From positions 1 to 20,447 of IMG/VR virus record IMGVR_UViG_3300036985_000496: a stretch of DNA of 20,447 nt; one strand, given 5' to 3'. Positions within the stretch are counted from its first letter, which is position 1. The number at the start of each line of letters is the position of its first letter. This document shows positions 1-7,115 of this stretch, piece by piece. The notes under the pieces are model-generated. The model was not told the origin of the DNA. It searched no databases and worked only from the letters and a program-made list of their open reading frames with translations. The stretch comes from a virus. The translations under genes were made by a program, and so were the position numbers.

Positions 1-325
1 CAACAGCATTAACCGTAAGAACAGTACCTGCTGTAACAGTTGAACCACTTATGTTTAACACACAAGTTTGAAGATAACCGCTTGTACCGCTATAAGTCAC
101 TAAAGCTTGTGTAGCAGATATTGTGGTCACTGATGTGTAGTTACTAACAACAGCATTAACCGTAAGAACAGTACCAGCTGAAACAGTTGAACCACTTATG
201 TTTAACACACAAGTTTGAAGATAATTGCTTGTACCTCTATATGTCACTAAAGCTTGTGTAGCTGATATTGTGGTCACTGACATGTAGGCACTAGCAACAG
301 CATTAACCGTAAGAACAGGACCTGC
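1..325 (-). repeat. 147-base tandem repeat (49-residue protein repeat) inside the fibre gene
   Basis: Bases 1-147 and 148-294 are near-identical direct repeats; I count about 12 differences by hand. A third copy begins at 295 and diverges near 325. The period is exactly 49 codons, so the reading frame is kept. The array probably continues past the window edge at base 1. Confidence 0.95.
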
Positions 326-991
326 AAATATAGCCGCTAAAAATGAGTATGTAGATTGATTGCCAACTGCCCAAACCCCTGCTGATGTAGAATTATTAGT
401 TAAATAAATCCCGACAATTTGCCCGGGTGCAACAATTGCAATTAAGGTACCTGCCGAATTGCGAACAGTAAAAGTATATGCGCCTGTATTTTTAATGACA
501 TACAGCGAGCCTTTTGTCGAAATAGTTGTCGCGTCTGGAAGTGTTACGGCTTTTGTATCTGCCGTCATCGTGACTGCTTGAACCAGCGTACTTGCGTTTG
601 TTAATGTTATATTAACGGCACTACTTGTTTCAGTTGCACCACCGCTGATAGCACCAAAAGACTGCTCAGCCGCAAACGTAATTGCACCCGTCATCACGCC
701 GCCAGCTAGTGGTAAGTAACTACCAGACGCGCCAGCAGTCCATGACAAAACACCTGCTCCGTCAGTTTTTATAACTTGCCCGTTTGTACCATCCGCTGTC
801 GGATATTTTAAACCCGCAGGGTTGTTCATCAACCTTTTAACTGTACCAGAAGCGTTTTCAGCATAAAGAGCCATGTCAGCGTCATTAATGTTGATAGCAA
901 GCTCACCAGGATTTAAATTTGCAGTTAACGGCACAGCAGCTGCAGTGGTTGTGCGGTAAAGTTGTATTGGTGTGTAGCCTGTTTGAGCCAT
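1..991 (-). CDS. Tail fibre/appendage protein with tandem 49-residue repeats, C-terminus beyond the window
   Basis: Partial gene: it starts at ATG 991 behind a GAGG ribosome site (7 bases away) and stays open for 330 codons to the window edge. The N-terminus (MAQTGYTPIQLYRTTTAAAV, then a PGELAINI motif near residues 30-37) is the kind that opens many phage fibre or structural proteins. The middle is Ser/Thr/Ala-rich beta sequence, including a 'DATTISTKGSLYVIKN' stretch typical of phage fibre beta domains. The last third enters repeats of 49 residues (VLTVNAV, then SVTTISATQALVTY, then LQTCVLNISGS), two full copies plus the start of a third. Such repeats resemble beta-propeller blades in other phage and bacterial surface proteins; that fold is inferred. 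The likely role is an exposed appendage, perhaps receptor or glycan binding. It follows the Dps-like gene by 4 bases and is probably cotranscribed with it. Confidence 0.75.
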   Translation of the reverse strand, partial: MAQTGYTPIQLYRTTTAAAVPLTANLNPGELAININDADMALYAENASGTVKRLMNNPAGLKYPTADGTNGQVIKTDGAGVLSWTAGASGSYLPLAGGVMTGAITFAAEQSFGAISGGATETSSAVNITLTNASTLVQAVTMTADTKAVTLPDATTISTKGSLYVIKNTGAYTFTVRNSAGTLIAIVAPGQIVGIYLTNNSTSAGVWAVGNQSTYSFLAAIFAGPVLTVNAVASAYMSVTTISATQALVTYRGTSNYLQTCVLNISGSTVSAGTVLTVNAVVSNYTSVTTISATQALVTYSGTSGYLQTCVLNISGSTVTAGTVLTVNAV

Positions 992-995
992 ATTG

Positions 996-1346
996 TTACC
1001 TCAAATTTTCTAATTTATAAAGTGTGGTCATGTGTAAACCCGTCAACTCATCAATAATGTTTTCAAGTGCTGGGATATTTTTTGCTATTTTACTTCTGTT
1101 TTCGTTAAGCCAAATCACCTCATCATGTATCAACCGCGTAACGTCACTGACTTCACCTTCAACACTACCAATGATACCGAACGTGCCTTGATACGCTTCA
1201 ACAAGTTTGTCTGTCATTTCAATGACATCGTCATAATAAGATCCAAGTGCACGATGAACTTCACCGTTTTTAGTTTTCCAATGTTCAATGTGAGCCGCAT
1301 TCCTGCTTTCAAACATTTTATCTATTAAATCTTCAATATTTACCAC
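996..1346 (-). CDS. Small Dps/ferritin-like four-helix protein, unknown phage role
   Basis: 116 residues starting at GTG 1346. The start overlaps the upstream stop by one base (TAGTG) and has a GGAGG ribosome site 9 bases away. The protein looks wholly helical. Residues 19-50 read AHIEHWKTK, then H31, D39, D40, D46 and E50 (KLVEAYQG). That spacing recalls the first two helices of Dps/ferritin-like proteins (HWNxxG, F/LH, D, DxxAE), where His, Asp and Glu bind iron. Similar 'HxxHWxTK...D.LvE.yqG' proteins occur in other tailed phages, often as uncharacterised domains. A canonical Dps is about 160-170 residues, so this is short and may lack the full fold. It lies between two fibre genes and could be virion-associated, an assembly factor, or a DNA- or iron-related protein. 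The fold resemblance is moderate and the function is unproven. Confidence 0.6.
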   Translation of the reverse strand: MVNIEDLIDKMFESRNAAHIEHWKTKNGEVHRALGSYYDDVIEMTDKLVEAYQGTFGIIGSVEGEVSDVTRLIHDEVIWLNENRSKIAKNIPALENIIDELTGLHMTTLYKLENLR

Positions 1347-3115
1347 TAGAATGTACCTCCGTCCGTACCATAGGCGTTACCCGTTCCACCGTTAGCCACT
1401 GCGACTATTCCTGTTACATTTGCTGCTGTACCTGTTGTGTTTTGGTTAAGTGTTGGAAATGTACAGTTTGTAAGTGTACCGCTTGATGGCGTACCAAGCG
1501 CACCGCCAGGAGCAACATAATCAGTACCTGATGTTGCTGCTGAGATAGCAGTACCGTTACCTTTAAGAACTCCAGTAATGCTGGTCGTTAACGTGATAGC
1601 AGGAGTCGTTGTTGCTGTGGCTACTGTCCCTGCAAAACCGTTTGCGCTGGTAACAGACACTGACGTTACTGCGCCGCCAGAACTAGTAGCGTTAATAGTT
1701 TGGTTTGGCCATGTACCGGACACAGTCACGTTAGTTCCTGCTACTAATGCCGGCGTTGTTGTACCTGTACCGCCGTTTAATACCGGAAGTGTACCAGAAA
1801 CCTGCGTTGTTAAGCTAACGCCACTAAGTGTACCTCCGAGCGTTAAATTTCCCGTACTGGTCACTGTCCCAGTTAACGTAATCCCGTTTACAGTTCCTGT
1901 ACCGTCTACTGAAGTTACCGTACCGACGCTAACTGCACCGGTTTGACCGTTTACTGACGTGACAGTATTAGTTTGATCAATTTTTTGCCAAGCCGTGCCG
2001 TTAAATATTGCCCAATCGCCTATTGCCCAATCAGTAATGCCGTTTAAATTTGTAGATCCAGCAGTGGTGACAACGTAATAATAACCGTTCGTACCGACAC
2101 TAGAAACTAAAGTCGGTACGTTTGTTGATGCGTTCCAGCCGCCTTGATATGACAATGTGCCAATCACGGATGAGGTTGTAACACCGGTAACAACGCCTTT
2201 AGCATTGACGGTAATAACAGGTATCGTTGTTGATGAACCGTAAGTGTTAGCAGTCACCCCAGACGAAGGTAAATCAGCATTAACTAAGGCTCTAAAAGCA
2301 ATAGGAGCAGCAGCTCCGGCGGCTGGACCAGCGTAGACTACGTTTGCAGCTTGGTCAGAAATAACAATTGCAGATCCCCAAGTTGGCGCAGCAGTACCGC
2401 CAGAAACTAACACCTGCCCAGCAGAACCAGCGGGGCTAACATACAAGCCGTCAGCACCACACCAAATCATTGCACCGGAGTTAGGTGTAAGGCTTCTTGC
2501 TGTACCGCCATGACTTAAACCAAGAATGTTTTCAACTTCATTAGCACTCGATAAATCAACTTGCGGGTGTTTGTGATCTGATCGTGAAATAGACGTTGCT
2601 GTGCCGGCAGAACCTGTGGTTAACCCTGTCAACGGTAGACTGTCAGAAAGATTAGCCGCGATCGTTACGTTGGCGTTTAATGCCCCACCGCAGGTTAACC
2701 CTGTTCCGGCAATAACTTGACGTGTAACAGGAACATAACCAGCAATGGTTGCAGCAATCGTTGATGCCGCAGTTACACGCCCAGTAGAATCTACTGTAAA
2801 AACAGGAATATTGGTAGCATCACCATACGATCCAGCAGTAACGCCGGTGGTGTTTAGCTGCGTGCTTGTAATACCGCCAGTGGCAACATTAAGTGTCACG
2901 TTACTAGATAGTTGACCACCGCCAGTTAAACTGGTTCCGGCGATAACTTGACGTGTCGTTGGCACGCCCGAAACACTCAAAAGATCTCCGACTCGGATTT
3001 GATAATTATTACCGTTGTAGACAATCATCATCAAGCTGTCTTCGTCAGCTGTTCCTGGAGCAGTTGGCAGTTGTGTTATCCGCGTAGGGATTAAATTACT
3101 TGGTACGTCAGACAT
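1346..3115 (-). CDS. Repeat-rich tail fibre protein
   Basis: 589 residues, rich in Gly, Thr, Val and Ser, typical of phage fibres made of triple beta-helix segments. It starts with MSDVPSNLIPTRITQLPTAP; an 'LPTAPGTADEDSLMMIV...' start followed by short beta repeats is common in fibre attachment regions. Internal repeats are visible: TRQVIAGT at residue 54 and again at 131 (77 apart), and GVTAxxYGxxTxIPVxTV at about 91 and 286. Residues 322-396 (YQGGWNAS ... GYYYVV ... DWAIFNGTAW ... SVNGQTGAVSV) form a module widely shared among phage fibres. The C-terminus is VANGGTG then a short tail ending in DGGTF, without an obvious receptor-binding tip or chaperone domain. It ends against the next gene (TAGTG overlap). 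I am confident it is a fibre or appendage; host target unknown. Confidence 0.85.
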   Translation of the reverse strand: MSDVPSNLIPTRITQLPTAPGTADEDSLMMIVYNGNNYQIRVGDLLSVSGVPTTRQVIAGTSLTGGGQLSSNVTLNVATGGITSTQLNTTGVTAGSYGDATNIPVFTVDSTGRVTAASTIAATIAGYVPVTRQVIAGTGLTCGGALNANVTIAANLSDSLPLTGLTTGSAGTATSISRSDHKHPQVDLSSANEVENILGLSHGGTARSLTPNSGAMIWCGADGLYVSPAGSAGQVLVSGGTAAPTWGSAIVISDQAANVVYAGPAAGAAAPIAFRALVNADLPSSGVTANTYGSSTTIPVITVNAKGVVTGVTTSSVIGTLSYQGGWNASTNVPTLVSSVGTNGYYYVVTTAGSTNLNGITDWAIGDWAIFNGTAWQKIDQTNTVTSVNGQTGAVSVGTVTSVDGTGTVNGITLTGTVTSTGNLTLGGTLSGVSLTTQVSGTLPVLNGGTGTTTPALVAGTNVTVSGTWPNQTINATSSGGAVTSVSVTSANGFAGTVATATTTPAITLTTSITGVLKGNGTAISAATSGTDYVAPGGALGTPSSGTLTNCTFPTLNQNTTGTAANVTGIVAVANGGTGNAYGTDGGTF

Positions 3116-3118
3116 TCT

Positions 3119-3421
3119 TTACATCTCCAGATAAGAATTACCGTCCTCGGTAATGAAAAATTCGTCGCCTGCTTCTTGTATGACGCCGGCAGGATGGGTG
3201 TTAATTGACGTGTCTGGACGATTGAACGGTAACACAATTTGATCCGGTCTACGAGGCGAAAGACGGTAAGGGTCGTAATCATCTCTATCATCTTTACACA
3301 CCATTAAACCAGGATAATTTGGATCCGGTGAAAGCTCAGACAATAACATTTTGCGCGAACAACGACCGCAAATGGCAATACCATATGTTGGCTGTCCACT
3401 TGGATCGAGAAATAAGCTCAT
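3119..3421 (-). CDS. Small phage protein with Cys knuckle, unknown function
   Basis: 100 residues. Its ATG overlaps the stop of the upstream connector gene (ATGA, 4 bases), which suggests translational coupling. Near the N-terminus C18-x2-C21 is followed by C42 in a VCKDD context, resembling a treble-clef or zinc-knuckle, but a fourth Cys is absent; D45 sits where it might be expected. The middle, DPYRLSPRRPDQIVLPFNRPD, is Pro/Arg-rich. Small proteins of this kind appear next to head-tail connector genes in related phages, so a structural or tail-completion role is possible. I cannot assign a function. Confidence 0.65.
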   Translation of the reverse strand: MSLFLDPSGQPTYGIAICGRCSRKMLLSELSPDPNYPGLMVCKDDRDDYDPYRLSPRRPDQIVLPFNRPDTSINTHPAGVIQEAGDEFFITEDGNSYLEM

Positions 3422-4398
3422 CGCGTATAAACTCCAATACCAGGGTTAATTTGAATCGGTGAGCCGTCATTGTCACCATCCCAAGCTCTCTGTAAACTGA
3501 CCGATGCTTTTTGAGCAAGGATAGCCATCAGTTGCATGTCTACTTGTGCTGTTTCACCGGCAACAGCCGCCGCTAAACCGTCAACTATACAATTCAACCA
3601 ACGTTGTGGGATCTCGACGTCTTGTTGCAGATTCTGCGTATCCATAATTTGACGATGCCGCCACAATATTAATTGCGCTTGCTCTGCAGACGAGAACGGT
3701 GCTGGCCATAAATTAACGACAGGTTGCGGTAAATCACGCTGGAAATAATAACTACTGGGACGTCCAGGAAACACTTTGTTGCTCTGATTAACATAACTGT
3801 CACGATTCAATTGACCGAGAGGAATCTCTTGAGGTAAATTACCCATCGTAATTGAGGTGTACGAAATAGTCGACGTTGATGTTATTCTAAAATATTGATA
3901 AGCTAACGCGCCGGATATGTCTGTCCATGTTATCTGACCTGCCGTAGCGGTGTCAGAAGACGTTCCTACCGTAACCCAAACTGATCCATTGGTGCTAACT
4001 TGAAACGTCAGAGGAACGGCGTTTCCTGACCATTCAACACCAACGGTATCGACAGTAGTTTGAGTTGTGAAATTTACAGTGTACGCCATTGATGTTGAAA
4101 CGACTGAGCCGGTCACCGCCTGCAAAGTTCTATAATTCAAATTGAGAACCTCTACAGTGCCGTTAGGCAGAGTCACAATCGGTTGATTCTCATACATAGG
4201 TAGAATAACTTTCTCAATACACCAGCTCGGTGTTTTGATATTGGCTAAATCAGAAAGTAGTAAATAAAGAGACTCTAAGGCGTAAGTTTGCATCTCTGCC
4301 GTGATAGCCTGAGCAGGGAGGCGACAACGTCTGAAGGCGTGATCTACTACCTTTATTGCGTTGAAAACTGTTGTGCTAACTTCACCAGAGTATGCCAT
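3418..4398 (-). CDS. P22 gp4-like head-to-tail connector/adaptor with inserted beta domain
   Basis: 326 residues, ATG at 4398. Residues 1-94 are helical (VDHAFRRCRLPAQAITAEMQTYALESLYLLLSDL is the core), followed by LPNGTVEVL. This resembles the helical core of gp4-type connectors that dock on the portal and receive the tail. Residues 188-234 (IPLGQLNRDSYVNQSNKVFPGRPSSYYFQ region, then NLWPAP) and the helical C-terminus (IPQRWLNCIVDGLAAAVAGE) are typical of these connector proteins. Residues about 95-185 are a Thr/Val/Ser-rich beta insertion (VEWSGNAVPLTFQVSTNGS ... YFRITST) resembling a galactose-binding or jelly-roll domain. P22 gp4 is 166 residues, so this protein is nearly twice as long. 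It sits downstream of the head genes and just before the fibres, as expected for a connector. Confidence 0.7.
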   Translation of the reverse strand: MAYSGEVSTTVFNAIKVVDHAFRRCRLPAQAITAEMQTYALESLYLLLSDLANIKTPSWCIEKVILPMYENQPIVTLPNGTVEVLNLNYRTLQAVTGSVVSTSMAYTVNFTTQTTVDTVGVEWSGNAVPLTFQVSTNGSVWVTVGTSSDTATAGQITWTDISGALAYQYFRITSTSTISYTSITMGNLPQEIPLGQLNRDSYVNQSNKVFPGRPSSYYFQRDLPQPVVNLWPAPFSSAEQAQLILWRHRQIMDTQNLQQDVEIPQRWLNCIVDGLAAAVAGETAQVDMQLMAILAQKASVSLQRAWDGDNDGSPIQINPGIGVYTR

Positions 4399-4409
4399 GT
4401 CAAATACAC

Positions 4410-4904
4410 CTATTTTTTCTTAGTAGCGTTTCTAGCTTCTGACAACGCCATGGCGATTGCCTGTTTTGGGTTTTTACTTTCTTCTTTCGTTGAGCCGCCT
4501 TTCTTCATCATAGCTTGACCAGGAATATTAGGTTGAGCTTGAGCGATAGCGTTTAACGCGCCTTCAGGAGGTCTAACAGCCGGTCTGCGGTCTTTTGCAG
4601 CGATCATAGGCTCACCACGTTTACGCATCTGAGGTGCTTTGACAATTTGACGTTTAACCGTTTCTTCACGTTGCATTCTTGGTGTTTCAAGTGATTCATG
4701 TTTAATCATAGCTTGTTTACTAGGATATTTTTCATTAGTCGCTTTTTCAATGATCGGACCACCTTTAGCTTTCATGACTTTCCCGCCACATGAGCAAGAA
4801 CCACCTTTGGCGTATCCTTTTACCGGCGTGCTGGCGCAAGAACCGGTATAACCTTTATCAGCAGGGAATTCGAACTCTGTTACATATTTTAATGATTTGC
4901 CCAC
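4410..4904 (-). CDS. Lysine-rich protein with GGS motifs and DUF6496-like C-terminus
   Basis: 164 residues from a GTG start at 4904; an AAGGGG ribosome site lies about 9 bases upstream, and no in-frame ATG is better placed. The N-terminal quarter contains GYAKGGSCSCGGK (residues 30-42) with C37 and C39. A second KKGGST lies at 134-139. The C-terminus, NPKQAIAMALSEAR (145-158) followed by a Lys tail, matches a short motif of phage proteins grouped as DUF6496, which has no known function. The whole protein is strongly basic (many K and R), so nucleic acid or capsid-interior contact is possible. Its GYAKGGS motif recurs in the 1504-residue protein at 12574-17088. It follows the upstream stop by 4 bases. 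Function not known. Confidence 0.7.
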   Translation of the reverse strand: MGKSLKYVTEFEFPADKGYTGSCASTPVKGYAKGGSCSCGGKVMKAKGGPIIEKATNEKYPSKQAMIKHESLETPRMQREETVKRQIVKAPQMRKRGEPMIAAKDRRPAVRPPEGALNAIAQAQPNIPGQAMMKKGGSTKEESKNPKQAIAMALSEARNATKKK

Positions 4905-4908
4905 GGTA

Positions 4909-5154
4909 TTAACCCCTTTCTATAATTCTGTCTAACTTTGCGTCTAAGATTTCCAGCCGACTCATTAAACGATCAATTTCTGTGTGAACTTCTACTTTTG
5001 TGACGTATTCACGCGCCATGTCTTCGCGAGTTTTATTTAGCAAAATGTTAATTCGAGTTAGTTCATCACACTTGTATTTCAAAATAGCACCCATCGCGGT
5101 GATAATAAGTGAAAGCCCAATGTTCCAAAACATGATCTGCATTTCAACAGTCAT
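4909..5154 (-). CDS. Small single-span membrane protein with coiled-coil tail
   Basis: 81 residues from ATG 5154, four bases after the upstream stop. A longer reading back to 5247 would overlap the upstream gene by about 90 bases and its N-terminus looks unlike a protein start, so I prefer 5154. Residues about 8-25 (MFWNIGLSLIITAMGAIL) form one hydrophobic helix. The rest is charged helix with leucine/isoleucine heptads (EIDRLMSRLEILDAKLDRI). A membrane span plus a cytoplasmic or periplasmic coiled coil is common in small phage proteins near structural genes. Some are called holin-like, but one span and this charge pattern do not prove lysis. No endolysin gene is present in the window. Confidence 0.65.
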   Translation of the reverse strand: MTVEMQIMFWNIGLSLIITAMGAILKYKCDELTRINILLNKTREDMAREYVTKVEVHTEIDRLMSRLEILDAKLDRIIERG

Positions 5155-5158
5155 ATCT

Positions 5159-5569
5159 TTAAGCCGCCGCATACGTTTTAATGCACTCAATGACAATTGC
5201 GTACATGTCGCCAGCAGATTGATCAGAAGTGGTGAATGTAATGTCACCAGTCACACCGGCTCCAGCGTTGTTAGTTAGTCCGCCAAATGATGAGAAGTCT
5301 ATCTCATAAATATTATTTTGTGGAATGACCCATGCAACCACCGGAGATGTAGCCGCCCAAAGCACCCTAATTTCTAGTCCGTGAGTGCTGATCCATATTT
5401 TGTTAATTTTAACGCCAGTACATGCGTTACCTGCTGCATTGTTAGCTAAAGTGGATACGTCTACTTTTACAACGTTAGTTTCACCTGTACCGTCAGAGAT
5501 GTTTGTGTACTTGCCAATAAACAATCGTTCACCGTCAAGCAATGTTTGTGATGCTACTGCGTCAGCCAT
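5159..5569 (-). CDS. Beta-rich virion structural protein, conserved type
   Basis: 136 residues, ATG 5569 with an AGGAG ribosome site (CAGGAGAGCATC before ATG). The sequence begins MADAVASQTLLDGERLFIGKYTNISDGTGE and has a DFSSFGGLTNNAGAGVTGDI motif at about residues 91-110. A TNxSDGTGE start combined with an NNAGxGxTGDI motif recurs in small virion proteins of many aquatic phages. These are usually annotated only as structural or hypothetical. It is predicted to be nearly all beta strand. Candidate roles are head decoration or a tail component; I cannot choose. A hairpin (5590-5613) separates it from the upstream decoration-like gene. Confidence 0.7.
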   Translation of the reverse strand: MADAVASQTLLDGERLFIGKYTNISDGTGETNVVKVDVSTLANNAAGNACTGVKINKIWISTHGLEIRVLWAATSPVVAWVIPQNNIYEIDFSSFGGLTNNAGAGVTGDITFTTSDQSAGDMYAIVIECIKTYAAA

Positions 5570-5589
5570 GATGCTCTCCTGTTGATTAA

Positions 5590-5613
5590 AATGAGGCGTA
5601 TGAGCGCCTCATT
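5590..5613 (-). terminator. Hairpin between virion genes, weak terminator
   Basis: Arms 5590-5598 and 5605-5613 form a perfect 9-base-pair stem (AATGAGGCG/CGCCTCATT) with a 6-base loop. On the minus strand it comes just after the stop of the 5617-6069 gene and is followed by TTTTAATC, a short imperfect T run. It may partly terminate, or protect the upstream mRNA end. Confidence 0.6.
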
Positions 5614-5616
5614 AAA

Positions 5617-6069
5617 TTAGCTTGCTTGTGTGAATGTCACGCCAGCCGCAACAGCGCAGAACGCTTTGGCAAACCAAGACGTGCCGTCACTGATAACAGT
5701 AACTTGATCGCCAGCAACCGCTTGTGCGTCAACAAAAGAAATCGTGTCGTCAGCAGTGCCGGTATCACCAGCAACGCCAGCTGCGTTAACAGCTTGACCT
5801 TTAATGATGTTAGCACTTGCCGAAGTAACAACGGTATAGCTTGCGCCAGAAGGAGCTGCGGTAACAATGAATGTGTAATTTAAACCGGTCGCAGGTGCAG
5901 GAAGGGTCGTAACAAATTCTGTTGCAGAGTTTAAAAAGAATGTGGTGCCGCTTTGTGCATCAGTCAATGTTGATGCTGCTGTTAATGTAGTAACTGTTTC
6001 TAAACCAGTAGTTGAACCAATAAAGCCATTTAAAGAAGTGACTGGTCCGGTAAACGTAGTTGAAGCCAT
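5617..6069 (-). CDS. Probable capsid decoration or beta-structured virion protein
   Basis: 150 residues, ATG 6069 behind GAGG. It begins MASTTFTGPVTSLNGFIG; a TFxGPVxSxNGF start is common in small beta-rich phage virion proteins encoded beside the coat gene. The body alternates short beta strands rich in Ala, Thr, Val and Ser, with few charged residues and no membrane segment. It is placed directly downstream of the major capsid gene, beyond a terminator, which is consistent with a head decoration protein made at its own level. A fibre-like head appendage is an alternative. The assignment rests on composition and position only. Confidence 0.65.
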   Translation of the reverse strand: MASTTFTGPVTSLNGFIGSTTGLETVTTLTAASTLTDAQSGTTFFLNSATEFVTTLPAPATGLNYTFIVTAAPSGASYTVVTSASANIIKGQAVNAAGVAGDTGTADDTISFVDAQAVAGDQVTVISDGTSWFAKAFCAVAAGVTFTQAS

Positions 6070-6156
6070 TTTGAGTCCTCACATGCGAGTTGCGGATATG
6101 TGTCTGCATGTCGTCAGCCGGAACTGTCAGCATATCCAATTTTTTCCGGGAATAAA

Positions 6157-6180
6157 GAAAGGGGATCGAAATCCCCTTCC
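6157..6180 (-). terminator. Rho-independent-like terminator after the major capsid gene
   Basis: On the minus strand the stem AAGGGGAT/ATCCCCTT closes a TTCG tetraloop, extended by a G-T and a G-C pair, and is followed by TTTATTCC. It begins 6 bases after the capsid stop codon. The strong stem plus tetraloop plus T-rich tail makes this the best terminator in the window. Confidence 0.8.
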
Positions 6181-6185
6181 GTCAA

Positions 6186-7100
6186 TTAAACGCCAGCAGT
6201 ACCGTAAACACCGCGTGGATCTGTCCACCCGAGAGTATAACGCTCTGTCGCTTTATAGCGCATTGAATCAGTTTCAAAATCTCCTTCCATAGATTTTTCT
6301 AAAGCTCTACGCATTAACAATTTCAAACCTTCTGGCGCATCAGTCTGAATCCACCAAGCAGTAGATGAAGTGATACGAGATAAGTTAGCTTGACCTTCAG
6401 CTAATAAACCCATTGATTTAACTGGGTTGATATCGTTGTCGGCTGTTCCTGCTCGCAATGCTGATTTCAATAACACTTCAGCTTGGAAAATGTTTGAAGG
6501 ACCTGTTACGATTTTCTTAGGTGTCAATCTGATACGTTTACCGTTGTTGTCAACAGCGTTACGGATTTGAATTAACAATTGTTCTAAAGAAGTTTGTGAC
6601 AAGTTAGCAGCTGTAGTTAACTGGTTACTGAAAGTACCAGAAACGATAGGATGTGATGTAGAAATTAAAGCTACCCCGTCACCGCCTGTATAAGAACCGT
6701 TAAATGCGCGGTTCAAAATGTTAGCCGCTAACGTTTCTTTTGTTTCAATCAAAGATTGTGCTAAATGTTTCGCATAAGTTTGACCAATACGGATATGGTC
6801 ACCGTCTTCTACTAACACTTTAGTCAAGCTAAATGCTAGACCGTATACTTTGTAAAGATAACGCTGTAAGAACAACACACCGCCTGATTGATAAGATACT
6901 GCCATGCCATCAGGTAATTCTGGAGCCGCGCCGAACCCATAAAGAACAGGTTCTTCGTGGTAATTACGGGGGATACCTTTTTGTTCTTTAAAAACCTGTT
7001 TCCACTCGTCAGCTCTTTGGTCGTAAACGCCATCAAACACTTCGTTAAGGATAGGTTCTACTACCGATCTAAAGTCGGTACTTCTCATTGGAGATGCCAT
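6186..7100 (-). CDS. Major capsid protein, Mu gpT-like (HK97 fold expected)
   Basis: 304 residues from ATG 7100, with a GGGAGGAC ribosome site about 9 bases upstream. Residues 119-134 (ETKETLAANILNRAFN), 141-151 (DGVALISTSHP) and the later NNGKRIRLTPKKIVTGPSN, ADNDINPVKS and WWIQTDAPEGLKLLMRR segments match the conserved pattern of the Mu-type major head subunit family, whose members are near 305 residues. These coats have the HK97 fold and form the icosahedral shell. The gene follows the probable scaffold and decoration genes and is followed by a strong hairpin terminator, as expected for a highly made protein. No protease gene was found beside it, and its N-terminus lacks a long delta domain, so maturation probably uses the separate scaffold. 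Confidence 0.88.
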   Translation of the reverse strand: MASPMRSTDFRSVVEPILNEVFDGVYDQRADEWKQVFKEQKGIPRNYHEEPVLYGFGAAPELPDGMAVSYQSGGVLFLQRYLYKVYGLAFSLTKVLVEDGDHIRIGQTYAKHLAQSLIETKETLAANILNRAFNGSYTGGDGVALISTSHPIVSGTFSNQLTTAANLSQTSLEQLLIQIRNAVDNNGKRIRLTPKKIVTGPSNIFQAEVLLKSALRAGTADNDINPVKSMGLLAEGQANLSRITSSTAWWIQTDAPEGLKLLMRRALEKSMEGDFETDSMRYKATERYTLGWTDPRGVYGTAGV

Positions 7101-7115
7101 GATTCAAGTCCTCCC

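Noticed and set aside
1-325. CRISPR-like array
   Set aside because: Units are 147 bases, contiguous and coding, with no short repeat plus unique spacer layout.
1578-1946. Plus-strand open frame of 122 codons inside the fibre gene
   Set aside because: It is the complement of a Thr/Val/Gly-rich repeat gene, so its Val/Pro-rich sequence is a composition shadow; no ribosome site and no other plus-strand genes nearby.
3091-3518. Extra minus-strand frames (60-66 codons) over the Cys protein and connector
   Set aside because: They are out-of-frame shadows of genes with better starts, overlaps and protein-like composition.
4909-5154. Firm holin call
   Set aside because: One hydrophobic helix with a coiled coil fits many small phage membrane proteins, and no endolysin or spanin lies beside it.
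5155-5247. Longer N-terminus for the membrane protein
   Set aside because: It would overlap the upstream gene by about 90 bases; the ATG at 5154, just after the upstream stop, is more economical.
5942-6292. Plus-strand open frame of 116 codons crossing the coat gene end
   Set aside because: It spans a terminator and two minus-strand coding ends; the sequence changes character at each border, as expected for chance.
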